Positions 1 through 5,526 of a stretch of 6,139 nt of DNA are shown here, one piece after another. The first letter of the stretch is position 1. Each line of letters starts with the position of its first letter. A program made the translations under genes and the position numbers. The DNA comes from Parapedobacter sp964613725 (lineage in GTDB: Bacteria > Bacteroidota > Bacteroidia > Sphingobacteriales > Sphingobacteriaceae): contig CAZTJY010000167.1 of assembly GCA_964613725.1 (NCBI GenBank), positions 1 through 6,139 on the forward strand, in the 5' to 3' direction. The notes beneath the pieces were generated by a model. It was given only the letters and a program-made list of their open reading frames with translations, searched no databases and was not told the origin of the DNA.

Positions 1-11
1 TGTATAAAAGA

Positions 12-56
12 ACTTTGGGGTAACGCTTAATTGCTAAATCGCGCTACCCACAAAGT
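12..56. repeat. Inverted repeat / hairpin upstream of the porin gene
   Basis: ACTTTG (12-17) plus GGGTA (18-22) pair with TACCC (45-49) plus CAAAGT (51-56), giving an 11-bp stem with one bulged A at 50. After an A-C mismatch (23/44) the CGC at 24-26 can pair with GCG at 41-43, leaving a 14-base loop. No T-run follows on the + strand, so it is a poor + strand terminator. On the - strand the stem is followed by a short T-rich stretch (bases 11 to 1), so a terminator for a - strand transcript is possible, although no - strand gene is visible here. It could also be a structured 5' leader element of the porin mRNA. The pairing is plain; the role is unknown. Confidence 0.5.
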
Positions 57-74
57 CAATGGTTTCATCACTTT

Positions 75-105
75 TCTTAAGCACGATTGGACATCCGACT
101 TAAGA
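75..105. promoter_or_regulatory. Inverted repeat of CTTAAG half-sites upstream of the porin start
   Basis: TCTTAAG (75-81) and CTTAAGA (99-105) form 7-bp inverted arms around a 17-base spacer. Because CTTAAG is itself a palindrome, the two copies are also direct repeats 23 bases apart, about two helical turns. This fits either a dimer-binding operator or a small leader hairpin. It lies 25 to 55 bases before the porin ATG. No recognised -33/-7 promoter was found in bases 1-129, so its position relative to the transcription start is unknown. Confidence 0.3.
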
Positions 106-108
106 GGT

Positions 109-124
109 AAGTAACAAAGTAACA
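109..124 (+). repeat. Tandem 8-base repeat in the porin translation leader
   Basis: AAGTAACA occurs twice head to tail (109-116 and 117-124), ending five bases before the ATG at 130. The stretch is A-rich and lacks a usable Shine-Dalgarno box at normal spacing (an AGAGG at 103-107 is about 22 bases away). A-rich leaders are usual for Bacteroidota start sites. The perfect tandem copy could change length by slippage and so alter start spacing, but this is inference. Confidence 0.5.
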
Positions 125-129
125 CAAAT

Positions 130-1155
130 ATGAAAAAAATTTTTTTCGCAGGAAGTCTTTTGCTCTCAGGGTTCGCAGTTTCGGCTCAAGACGAATCACT
201 AACCATTTCAGGCTCGGTGGATGCCTATTATAAATATGATTTTTCGGGCTATAAGGATGAAATGGGAGGCAGCAACATCGCCACTTCATTCGCAAATGAG
301 CAAAATTCTGTTTCCTTGGGCATGGTCAATCTAATCGTGAGTAAAACCGTGGGTAAAGCTTCGTTCGTGGGCGATGTTTCTTTCGGTCCCAGAGGCCAGT
401 ACCAGTCGTTGCTCAATGGGGGCGATGGTAACTCTTTTCACATCCAGAACCTCCATATGAGCTATGCGTTTACCGACCGGTTTTCGATGACTGCAGGCTT
501 CATGGGCACATTTGTCGGCTATGAGATCATCTCGCCAACTGGCAATTTCAACTATTCCACGTCCTATCTGTTTTCTGCAGGCCCATTTCAAAACGCGGGT
601 ATAAAAGCGGAGTATGCGATTTCAGACAAGGTAGGATTAATGGTCGGCCTATTTAACGATTGGAATGCCTATCAGGATTTTGACGGCGTTTCCGATTTCG
701 GTGCCCAGTTGTCACTCAGTCCGGTGGACGGCTGGGATGCATACATCAATTTCTTAACCGGAAGCACTGGTACAATTATCGATTTAACCACGGCTTATCA
801 GGTTACCGATGCATTCAAACTCGGATTGAATGCCGCTGATTTTTCAGATGCTGGTGATTCAGATGGTGGTTATTCCGGGGGGGCGCTTTACCTTCAATAC
901 GGGTTTTCGGACGCATTTGCATTAGGTGCCCGGGGTGAGTATTACACTGAGAAAGAAGCCGGCTGGGCCTTTGTCCCCGGCGGCGAATCCGTCTTGGGAC
1001 TCACCTTGTCGGCCAATGTGAAGGCAGGCCCACTGACTTTTATACCCGAACTACGGTTGGACAACGGCTCTACAGAACTATTCTATAAAAACATCGACAT
1101 GGATCCGACGAAAAGCGCGTCCCAATTTTCTCTGGCTTTGGTTTACGCCTTCTAG
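130..1155 (+). CDS. Putative outer-membrane beta-barrel porin (BBP2-like)
   Basis: This 341-residue protein has a clear Sec signal peptide: two lysines, a hydrophobic stretch at about residues 4-17, and a likely cut after VSA at residue 19. The mature part starts with a strand-like segment (LTISGSVDAYYKYDFSG) and continues as alternating polar and aromatic strands rich in Gly, Tyr and Phe. It ends in a terminal Phe (ALVYAF), the typical signal of outer-membrane barrels. The segment at about residues 124-162 (FVGYEI, NYSTSYLFSAGPF, GIKAEY) and the early NSVSLGMVNL region resemble the putative porins of the BBP2 family (PF07642) common in Bacteroidota. Family knowledge suggests a passive channel in the outer membrane; the substrate cannot be read from the sequence. 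The ATG is the natural start because it begins the signal peptide. The gene is followed by its own terminator and appears monocistronic. Its leader carries unusual repeats. The barrel assignment is secure, the exact family slightly less so. Confidence 0.85.
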   Translation: MKKIFFAGSLLLSGFAVSAQDESLTISGSVDAYYKYDFSGYKDEMGGSNIATSFANEQNSVSLGMVNLIVSKTVGKASFVGDVSFGPRGQYQSLLNGGDGNSFHIQNLHMSYAFTDRFSMTAGFMGTFVGYEIISPTGNFNYSTSYLFSAGPFQNAGIKAEYAISDKVGLMVGLFNDWNAYQDFDGVSDFGAQLSLSPVDGWDAYINFLTGSTGTIIDLTTAYQVTDAFKLGLNAADFSDAGDSDGGYSGGALYLQYGFSDAFALGARGEYYTEKEAGWAFVPGGESVLGLTLSANVKAGPLTFIPELRLDNGSTELFYKNIDMDPTKSASQFSLALVYAF

Positions 1156-1196
1156 CCACCTCAATCTGGAATTTTTTGTGTACACATGAATACATT

Positions 1197-1228
1197 GCCT
1201 AACAGGGGTAATACCTGTTAGGCTTTTT
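1197..1228 (+). terminator. Intrinsic terminator of the porin gene
   Basis: A perfect 10-bp stem, GCCTAACAGG (1197-1206) with CCTGTTAGGC (1214-1223), has a 7-base loop and is followed directly by TTTTT (1224-1228). It starts 42 bases after the porin stop codon and separates the porin from the next gene. This is a textbook rho-independent terminator. Confidence 0.92.
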
Positions 1229-1313
1229 CTCGCTTAATTGTGTGAATCGCGGCTTGTAAAATTTTTTTTATATAACACCTGATTCATTTCTGAATTGTTA
1301 TTTTCACGGCGTT

Positions 1314-1336
1314 GGGCTTTTGAGGGAAGGAAGCCC
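1314..1336 (+). other. Small hairpin in the leader of the 191-residue gene
   Basis: GGGCTT (1314-1319) pairs with AAGCCC (1331-1336) around an 11-base loop, 35 bases before the ATG at 1372. It is followed by a run of ten A residues (1354-1363) just upstream of the start. No T-run follows the hairpin, so it is not a terminator. I see no TAnnTTTG element between 1229 and 1371, so the promoter of the following gene is not identified. The A-run probably acts as the A-rich translation leader common in this phylum. Confidence 0.3.
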
Positions 1337-1371
1337 GGTTTGTTATGTAAAGTAAAAAAAAAATTGAAGTT

Positions 1372-1947
1372 ATGATTAAGTTAGCAAGCATGTTTGTTGT
1401 GGGTATGGCTATTGGTCACGGAAACCCTGTAAAAGACGATGTCGGAGCAAATGCCGGGCAATTCTTGGTGGACCAGCGCGGGAAATTCGTGGTATACAAA
1501 CCAAACGCGTTAAAAAGCGATGCCAGCTTTACCACGATGCAAGAGCAATTAACAAAATACTTAGTGGCCAAAGGCAATGAAATCACCATCACGACAGCGG
1601 AACGCTTAGAGAGTAGGGGTATTCTCCCAATGGAAAAGCATGCAGGCATTGGAAACCATGTGGCTGGAGAAATCCATTACACCCTGGTGCTGGAAGATCG
1701 CAACGCTGAAATAAATTACTGGTTTACGGATTTGAGTTACCAGCCTTACCAAAATGATCGTTTTGGCAAACGAATCAAAGCAACCGCAACGCCCATTCCG
1801 TTGGAAAAGAGGTTCAGTAAAGTGAACGAGCATGTGTGGATGGAACAGAAGCGCTACGCCCATGAATCCATAGAGGCGCTGGCCGAAGCAGTGCATGAGC
1901 AGTTAGCAACGGCAGGGAAGCCTAAGGTGATTACCATAGGCGAATAA
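1372..1947 (+). CDS. Hypothetical protein, possibly exported, distantly DUF4468-like
   Basis: I do not recognise this 191-residue protein with confidence. The N-terminus (MIKLASMFVVGMAIGHG) is a short hydrophobic segment with one lysine, a weak candidate signal peptide with no obvious cleavage site. The rest is soluble, with no further membrane segment. The order of elements is a strand (GKFVVYKPN), a helix (MQEQLTKYLVAKG), a strand pair around residues 98-118 (GEIHYTLVLEDRNAEINYWF, then TDLSYQPY) and a C-terminal amphipathic helix at about 155-182 (WMEQKRYAHESIEALAEAVH). That order recalls the DUF4468 (TBP-like fold) proteins of Bacteroidota, but this is an impression of pattern and not a motif match. 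It starts after the porin terminator and is followed 112 bases later by htpG, so it is probably its own unit. The ATG is preceded by an A-rich leader. Confidence 0.75.
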   Translation: MIKLASMFVVGMAIGHGNPVKDDVGANAGQFLVDQRGKFVVYKPNALKSDASFTTMQEQLTKYLVAKGNEITITTAERLESRGILPMEKHAGIGNHVAGEIHYTLVLEDRNAEINYWFTDLSYQPYQNDRFGKRIKATATPIPLEKRFSKVNEHVWMEQKRYAHESIEALAEAVHEQLATAGKPKVITIGE

Positions 1948-2012
1948 ATAATCGGCCTTTTTGCCATGAAGTCCTGTCATCCTGACGTTAAGATGCTATT
2001 GGAACGTATATT

Positions 2013-2039
2013 GTGAATCACGACATAAGCAAAATTCAC
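2013..2039. promoter_or_regulatory. Inverted repeat upstream of htpG, possible operator
   Basis: GTGAAT (2013-2018) and ATTCAC (2034-2039) are perfect 6-bp inverted arms with a 15-base spacer, ending 20 bases before the htpG ATG. It does not match the CIRCE heat-shock operator (TTAGCACTC-N9-GAGTGCTAA), and no convincing -33/-7 pair was found in the 112-base gap. It could be an operator or a leader hairpin, or chance. Confidence 0.25.
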
Positions 2040-2059
2040 TATTCCATAGTTATTAAAAT

Positions 2060-3952
2060 ATGAAAAAGGAAAAAGGCAACATTTCCATTCACACCGAGAA
2101 TATTTTTCCGGTAATCAAAAAATTCTTGTATTCCGATAATGAGATATTTCTGCGGGAGCTGGTATCTAACGCAGTAGACGCCACACAGAAACTCAAAAGG
2201 TTGGCCTCTTTAGGGCAGTACAAGGGCGAATTGGGCGATGTGACCATCGACGTGGCTTTTGATGAAAAGGCCAAGACCATCACGATATCGGATCGTGGCA
2301 TTGGTATGACCGGCGAGGAAGTAAAGAAGTACATCAATCAGATCGCGTTTTCCGGTGCTACCGAATTTGTTGAAAAATTCAAGGAAGCAAAAGACGCCAA
2401 CGAAATCATTGGTCGTTTCGGGCTCGGCTTTTATTCGGCATTTATGGTTGCCGACGAGGTAGAAATCCAAACACGCTCCCACCAGGAGGGCGCCGAGCCA
2501 GTACGCTGGGTTTGCGACGGCAGTACTTCGTACGAACTGTCTGCTGGAACCCGTAAAGAGCGCGGTACAGATGTGATTTTACACATCAATAAAGATTCTG
2601 AAGAATTTCTTGAAAAACACAAACTTCAGGACATTCTCGAAAAGTACGGAAAATTCCTGCCGGTGCCCATCCGTTTCGGTACCCGAACGACCAGCGAGCC
2701 TGATGGCGAGGACGAGGAAGGCAAACCCAAATACAAGTCCGTAGAGGTAGACAACATCCTCAACAATACCAATCCCGCCTGGACGAAATCGCCATCGGAA
2801 CTGAAAGACGAAGACTACCTGGCCTTCTATCGCGAGCTGTACCCATATTCAATGGATGAACCGCTGTTTTGGATACACCTTAACGTCGACTATCCATTCA
2901 ACCTTACCGGTATCTTGTATTTTCCCAAATTGAAGGAAAACTTCGAGATACAGAAAAACAAAATCAAACTCTATTCGCGCCAGGTTTTTATCACCGACGA
3001 AGTGAAGGATATCGTGCCTGAGTTTTTGATGTTGTTGCACGGTGTAATCGATTCGCCCGATATCCCGCTTAACGTATCGCGTAGCTTCTTGCAGGCCGAT
3101 AGTAACGTTAAGAAAATCAACGCCCACATTACCAAAAAGGTAGCCGACAAGTTGGCCGAATTATTCAAAGGCGACCGTAAAGGGTTTGAGGAAAAATGGA
3201 AGGATATCAGCCTTTTCGTTAAATATGGCATGCTGAGCGACGATAAATTTGCCGAGAAAGCAAATGATTTCTGCTTAGTGAGGAATACGGACGACGAAGT
3301 GTATACCCTTAAGGAATACGCTGAGAAAGTAAAAGACATCCAGCAGGATAAGGACGGCAATGTGGTTTACCTCTATACCAATGACGCGGCGCAACAAGAT
3401 GGCTACATTGCCAATGCCAAGGATAAAGGGTATGATGTGTTGGTGATGGATTCGCCGATCGACAGTCACTTTGTGGCTTATCTGGAGCAAAAGGCCGAGA
3501 AAACGCAGCTCAAGCGCGTGGACGCCGATGTCATCGACAAACTGATCCAAAAAGACGAAGCCAAGGAATTGCAACTGACTGAGGAAGAAAGTAAAACGGT
3601 GGTGTCGTTGTTTGAAAAGGCCATCAGCCGCGATAACATGAAGGTAGAAGTGGCTGCATTGGGTGAACAGGAACTGCCGGTTACGGTAACCATCGATGAG
3701 TTTATGCGGCGCATGAAAGATATGGCCCAAACTGGCGGTGGCATGAATTTCTACGGTACCATGCCGGATAATTATAAGGTGACCGTCAATGGGAACCATC
3801 CGTTGGTTAAACGTGTCCTTTCATCCGAAAACGAAGAAGAGCAACAGCAACTTGCAAAGCAAGCCTTTGATTTAGCACTACTTTCGCGCGGACTGCTGAC
3901 GGGAAATGAGCTTACGAATTTCGTGAAGCGGAGCGTAAGTTTAATCGGTTGA
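2060..3952 (+). CDS. htpG: Molecular chaperone HtpG (bacterial Hsp90)
   Basis: This is a full-length 630-residue HtpG (E. coli HtpG is 624). It is a cytosolic homodimeric ATPase that helps late folding and remodelling of client proteins together with the DnaK system. The N-terminal ATP-binding GHKL domain shows the N-box ELVSNAVDA with E33, N37 and D40, the DRGIGM motif with D78, G80 and G82, and the glycine-rich lid end GRFGLGFYSAF (118-128). A short acidic linker (about 215-232, DGEDEEGKPKYKS) leads to the middle domain, whose NVSR motif places the conserved catalytic arginine at R341 (R336 in E. coli). The C-terminal dimerisation domain ends FVKRSVSLIG, with no eukaryotic MEEVD tail. The lid motif reads QIAFSGA in place of the E. 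coli-type IAKSGT, as I expect for Bacteroidota members. The ATG at 2060 puts the conserved N-terminal strand (GNISIHTENIF) at the right distance. No heat-shock operator was recognised upstream. All key residues are present. Confidence 0.98.
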   Translation: MKKEKGNISIHTENIFPVIKKFLYSDNEIFLRELVSNAVDATQKLKRLASLGQYKGELGDVTIDVAFDEKAKTITISDRGIGMTGEEVKKYINQIAFSGATEFVEKFKEAKDANEIIGRFGLGFYSAFMVADEVEIQTRSHQEGAEPVRWVCDGSTSYELSAGTRKERGTDVILHINKDSEEFLEKHKLQDILEKYGKFLPVPIRFGTRTTSEPDGEDEEGKPKYKSVEVDNILNNTNPAWTKSPSELKDEDYLAFYRELYPYSMDEPLFWIHLNVDYPFNLTGILYFPKLKENFEIQKNKIKLYSRQVFITDEVKDIVPEFLMLLHGVIDSPDIPLNVSRSFLQADSNVKKINAHITKKVADKLAELFKGDRKGFEEKWKDISLFVKYGMLSDDKFAEKANDFCLVRNTDDEVYTLKEYAEKVKDIQQDKDGNVVYLYTNDAAQQDGYIANAKDKGYDVLVMDSPIDSHFVAYLEQKAEKTQLKRVDADVIDKLIQKDEAKELQLTEEESKTVVSLFEKAISRDNMKVEVAALGEQELPVTVTIDEFMRRMKDMAQTGGGMNFYGTMPDNYKVTVNGNHPLVKRVLSSENEEEQQQLAKQAFDLALLSRGLLTGNELTNFVKRSVSLIG

Positions 3953-3962
3953 TTGTTTTTTT
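3943..3962 (+). terminator. Weak candidate terminator at the htpG stop
   Basis: AATC (3943-3946) pairs with GATT (3951-3954) around a GGTT loop, followed by a G and seven T residues (3956-3962). The stem is only 4 bp and overlaps the htpG stop codon, so it may terminate inefficiently. The T-run is the stronger part of the evidence. Confidence 0.3.
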
Positions 3963-3970
3963 CAAAACTG

Positions 3971-4001
3971 TTGTTGGATTGTTGTTTAATTGCTATTTTT
4001 G
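3971..4001 (+). promoter_or_regulatory. Bacteroidota housekeeping promoter of tRNA-His
   Basis: TATTTTTG (3994-4001) is a perfect match to the Bacteroidota -7 consensus TAnnTTTG. TTG at 3971-3973 lies 20 bases upstream, the right spacing for the -33 element (a second TTG at 3974-3976 gives 17). The expected transcription start is near 4007-4009, leaving a leader of about 8 bases before the tRNA. The match and the position make this the best-supported promoter in the window. Confidence 0.8.
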
Positions 4002-4015
4002 CAGTCCAATAACAC

Positions 4016-4090
4016 GGTAGGTATAGCTCAGTTGGTTAGAGCGCCTGATTGTGGTTCAGGAGGTCGTCGGTTCGAGCCCGATTACTTACC
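4016..4090 (+). tRNA. tRNA-His (anticodon GUG)
   Basis: A full cloverleaf can be drawn. The acceptor strands are 4017-4023 and 4083-4089 (7 bp, one G-U). The D stem is GCTC/GAGC (4026-4029, 4039-4042). The anticodon stem is CCTGA/TCAGG (4044-4048, 4056-4060) with loop TTGTGGT and anticodon GTG at 4051-4053. The variable loop has five bases and the T stem is GTCGG/CCGAT (4066-4070, 4078-4082) with loop TTCGAGC. The extra G at 4016 (G-1) facing discriminator C at 4090 (C73) is the identity mark of tRNA-His and agrees with the anticodon. CCA is not fully encoded (CCG at 4091-4093), so it must be added after transcription. The gene is expressed alone, with a promoter ending at 4001 and a terminator at 4104-4133. 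Confidence 0.98.
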
Positions 4091-4103
4091 CCGGTTAATG
4101 AAT

Positions 4104-4133
4104 AAAAGCACTTACTTTGTAAGTGCTTTTTTT
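4104..4133 (+). terminator. Intrinsic terminator of tRNA-His
   Basis: AGCACTTAC (4107-4115) pairs with GTAAGTGCT (4119-4127) around a TTT loop. AAA at 4104-4106 extends the stem against the first T residues to 12 bp, and the T-run is seven long (4127-4133). It starts 13 bases after the tRNA end. The flanking A and T runs mean it could stop transcription from either side. Confidence 0.92.
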
Positions 4134-4140
4134 GTGTCAA

Positions 4141-4151
4141 TCGATTACTTA
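4141..4151 (+). repeat. Direct repeat of the tRNA-His 3' end
   Basis: CGATTACTTAC at 4141-4151 is an exact copy of bases 4079-4089, which are the 3' part of the T stem plus the 3' acceptor strand of tRNA-His. The match does not extend on either side. Repeats of a tRNA 3' end just downstream of the gene are what tyrosine-recombinase integration leaves behind (att core). Here the copies are only 62 bases apart and no integrase is present, so if it is an att remnant the element is gone or very small. Confidence 0.45.
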
Positions 4152-4207
4152 CGTTACCTCAATATCCAGCCCCTGGTTGCCAGGGGTTAGATATTGATAG
4201 GCGTTAC
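4151..4207. repeat. Long imperfect palindrome flanked by 6-base direct repeats
   Basis: Bases 4158-4175 (starting TCAATATC, ending CCCCTGG) pair with 4179-4196 (starting CCAGGGG, ending GATATTGA) over 18 positions, with one C-A mismatch, one G-U pair and a TTG loop. CC at 4156-4157 and GG at 4199-4200 extend it past a two-base bulge. CGTTAC lies directly on both sides (4151-4156 and 4202-4207), as a target-site duplication would. No T-run follows, so it is not a standard terminator. It could be a small palindromic mobile repeat (MITE- or REP-like), a protein-binding site or a stable RNA hairpin. No transposase or RAYT gene is in view. Confidence 0.5.
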
Positions 4208-4264
4208 ATTTATATAATAGCGGCGAAAACGGACAAAATCAGAGAGAAAACAGACAATATTTAC

Positions 4265-4272
4265 TAGGTTTG
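4265..4272 (+). promoter_or_regulatory. -7 element of the DUF89 gene
   Basis: TAGGTTTG matches TAnnTTTG perfectly. No TTG lies at the usual -33 position (about 4242-4246, AGAGA), so the upstream half is poor. The element ends 6 bases before the ATG at 4279, so the transcript would be leaderless or nearly so if this is the true promoter. The TTG inside it (4270-4272) is in frame with the gene and could be mistaken for a start codon. Confidence 0.5.
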
Positions 4273-4278
4273 CAGAAA

Positions 4279-5457
4279 ATGAAAGCAAATTTGCCACGTC
4301 CCATATCAGCCGTTACGAGCCCCTTCGCAGCATTCACATTCAACATCCGATTTCCGTATATCATTAACCAGATCAAGGCCAATAATCCGCTCTCTGCAGA
4401 CCAACAAGCAGCACTGGATGACCTGCAGCTCGAGATAACGGAAGGCGTGGTTCCACCGAGGGAAGACATCTTCTATCCCACAGACCAAGTATACTGGGCA
4501 ACATTTCTTGCTAAACAAGCCGGAAAGCGGTATACCGAATTACCTTTTTTCGAAGCGGAGGCTTATATCTATTACCGAATCACCCATATCGTAAACTATA
4601 AGCATAGTGGCCTGGATGTTTTTTATCGTGTAAAAGCAGATAGTCTGATGCATCATCGCGACTTTGCGGAAGCCATGGCACGTAAGCACCTGCAGCAAAG
4701 ATCTATTTTTTCTGCTGGGTATTTCACCACATTATTGCACGCAGCTTTATGGGGCAACAGCGCTGACTTGAGCCAGTTGGAAAACAACGACGCGCTGGTC
4801 AATCCGGCGCTTCGGAATCACTTGATTATCGACGATTCGGCTCCACTATACGATTTAATCGCCTCTACGCGTGGCCGCGAAGTGGATTTCGTCGCGGATA
4901 ATGCCGGGCTCGAACTGCTTTCCGATCTTTTTCTCATCGATTATTTATTGACTACCGGCCAGGTGTCGCTGATTAATCTGCACCTGAAAGCTTACCCCAC
5001 CTTTGTGTCTGATGCGACCATTTCGGACGTCGTGGGTCATTTGGAAATTTTACGCAGCTTCCAATCCGAACCGTTGATCCAATTCATCGATCGGCTAGAA
5101 GGTCATCGTAACGGCGGCAGGCTCCAGCTGCTAGACCATCCATTCTGGAACAGTCCGTGCCACTTTACAAGGTTGCCGCAGGACATCAAGCAGGCGTTCA
5201 ACAGGAATACGGTGCTTATCTTTAAAGGCGACGCGAATTACAGGCGGCTGTTTGAAGATCGGGAATGGCCGCACACGACGCCGGTTGGGCACCTATTGGA
5301 TTACCTGAACCGTCCTTGTTTCTCCATCCGTACCCTTAAGTCCGAGATTGCCTTGGGACTGGGTGAGCACCAGCTAAGGTGCCTTTTCGAAGCCGATAGG
5401 GAGTGGCTCATCAATGGGAAGTATGGCCTGATTATGGGAAACCCTACCTATTTTTAG
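4279..5457 (+). CDS. DUF89 / ARMT1-like metal-dependent phosphatase (subfamily III)
   Basis: This 392-residue protein (ATG at 4279) belongs to the DUF89 damage-control phosphatase family. Visible signatures, numbered from the ATG, are SPFAAFTFNIRFPYII (14-29), FFEAEAYIYYR (90-100), the metal-binding DNAGLELLSDL (D207, N208), HPFWNSPCHF (about 292-301) and FKGDANYRRL with D318. The GDxNYR form is typical of subfamily III (human ARMT1, yeast YMR027W), whereas subfamilies I and II carry a KGxGN type. Known members are Mn/Co/Ni-dependent and hydrolyse sugar phosphates such as fructose 1-phosphate; a role in clearing harmful metabolites is proposed for the family. The substrate here is not deducible. 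No signal peptide or membrane segment is seen, so it should be cytosolic. An in-frame TTG at 4270 would add three residues, but I prefer the ATG because the TTG lies inside a perfect -7 element. Length is slightly below human ARMT1 (441). It is transcribed alone, with a terminator over its stop codon. Confidence 0.9.
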   Translation: MKANLPRPISAVTSPFAAFTFNIRFPYIINQIKANNPLSADQQAALDDLQLEITEGVVPPREDIFYPTDQVYWATFLAKQAGKRYTELPFFEAEAYIYYRITHIVNYKHSGLDVFYRVKADSLMHHRDFAEAMARKHLQQRSIFSAGYFTTLLHAALWGNSADLSQLENNDALVNPALRNHLIIDDSAPLYDLIASTRGREVDFVADNAGLELLSDLFLIDYLLTTGQVSLINLHLKAYPTFVSDATISDVVGHLEILRSFQSEPLIQFIDRLEGHRNGGRLQLLDHPFWNSPCHFTRLPQDIKQAFNRNTVLIFKGDANYRRLFEDREWPHTTPVGHLLDYLNRPCFSIRTLKSEIALGLGEHQLRCLFEADREWLINGKYGLIMGNPTYF

Positions 5458-5465
5458 GTATTTTT
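5445..5465 (+). terminator. Intrinsic terminator overlapping the DUF89 stop codon
   Basis: TACCTA (5445-5450) pairs with TAGGTA (5455-5460) around a TTTT loop, followed by TTTTT (5461-5465). The stop codon TAG (5455-5457) is the first half of the right arm, so the left arm lies in the last codons of the gene. The 6-bp stem is A/T-rich and modest in strength. Confidence 0.6.
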
Positions 5466-5470
5466 CAAAT

Positions 5471-5479
5471 TGTGGATAA
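5471..5479 (-). promoter_or_regulatory. Perfect DnaA box (TTATCCACA)
   Basis: TGTGGATAA on the + strand is TTATCCACA on the - strand, the high-affinity DnaA 9-mer. It stands alone; no second close match was found nearby, so this is not an origin by itself. It sits just upstream of the -7 element at 5498-5505, and a TTG overlapping it (5470-5472) is the nearest candidate for a -33 element, though at 25 bases the spacing is long. It may be chance, a titration site or a regulatory site. Confidence 0.45.
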
Positions 5480-5497
5480 CTATCAACTGTGTGGTCT

Positions 5498-5505
5498 TAT
5501 CTTTG
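5498..5505 (+). promoter_or_regulatory. -7 element of the 86-residue gene
   Basis: TATCTTTG is a perfect TAnnTTTG. The predicted start near 5511-5513 leaves a leader of about 15 bases before the ATG at 5527. The -33 region is weak: the only TTG is 25 bases upstream at 5470-5472. Its position between the DUF89 terminator and the next ATG supports it as a real promoter. Confidence 0.6.
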
Positions 5506-5526
5506 TCCCATCAATGATACGCCATC

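Noticed and set aside
10..17. GAACTTTG as a -7 promoter element for the porin
   Set aside because: It has TTTG but lacks the TA of TAnnTTTG, and it lies inside the arm of the hairpin at 12-56.
1177..1186. TGTGTACACA 10-base palindrome after the porin stop
   Set aside because: It has no loop or partner site and lies between a stop codon and a terminator, where a regulatory role is unlikely; chance is a sufficient explanation.
1938..1962. AGGC/GCCT hairpin with TTTTT after the 191-residue gene
   Set aside because: The stem is only 4 bp with a 13-base loop, too weak to call a terminator.
3275..3799. 174-residue - strand ORF inside htpG
   Set aside because: It lies wholly antisense to highly conserved HtpG coding sequence, is rich in His, Phe and Ile from reverse reading, and has no start signals.
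3990..4190. 66-residue ORF across the tRNA-His gene
   Set aside because: Its GIAQLVRAPDCGSGG stretch is the familiar false translation of a tRNA gene, and the same bases fold into a complete tRNA-His.
4270..4278. TTG start for the DUF89 gene
   Set aside because: The TTG is part of a perfect -7 promoter element, and an ATG lies three codons downstream with the conserved N-terminal region intact.
5471..5479. Replication origin at the DnaA box
   Set aside because: Only one box is present, with no cluster, no A/T-rich unwinding region and no dnaA, dnaN or gidA-type neighbours.
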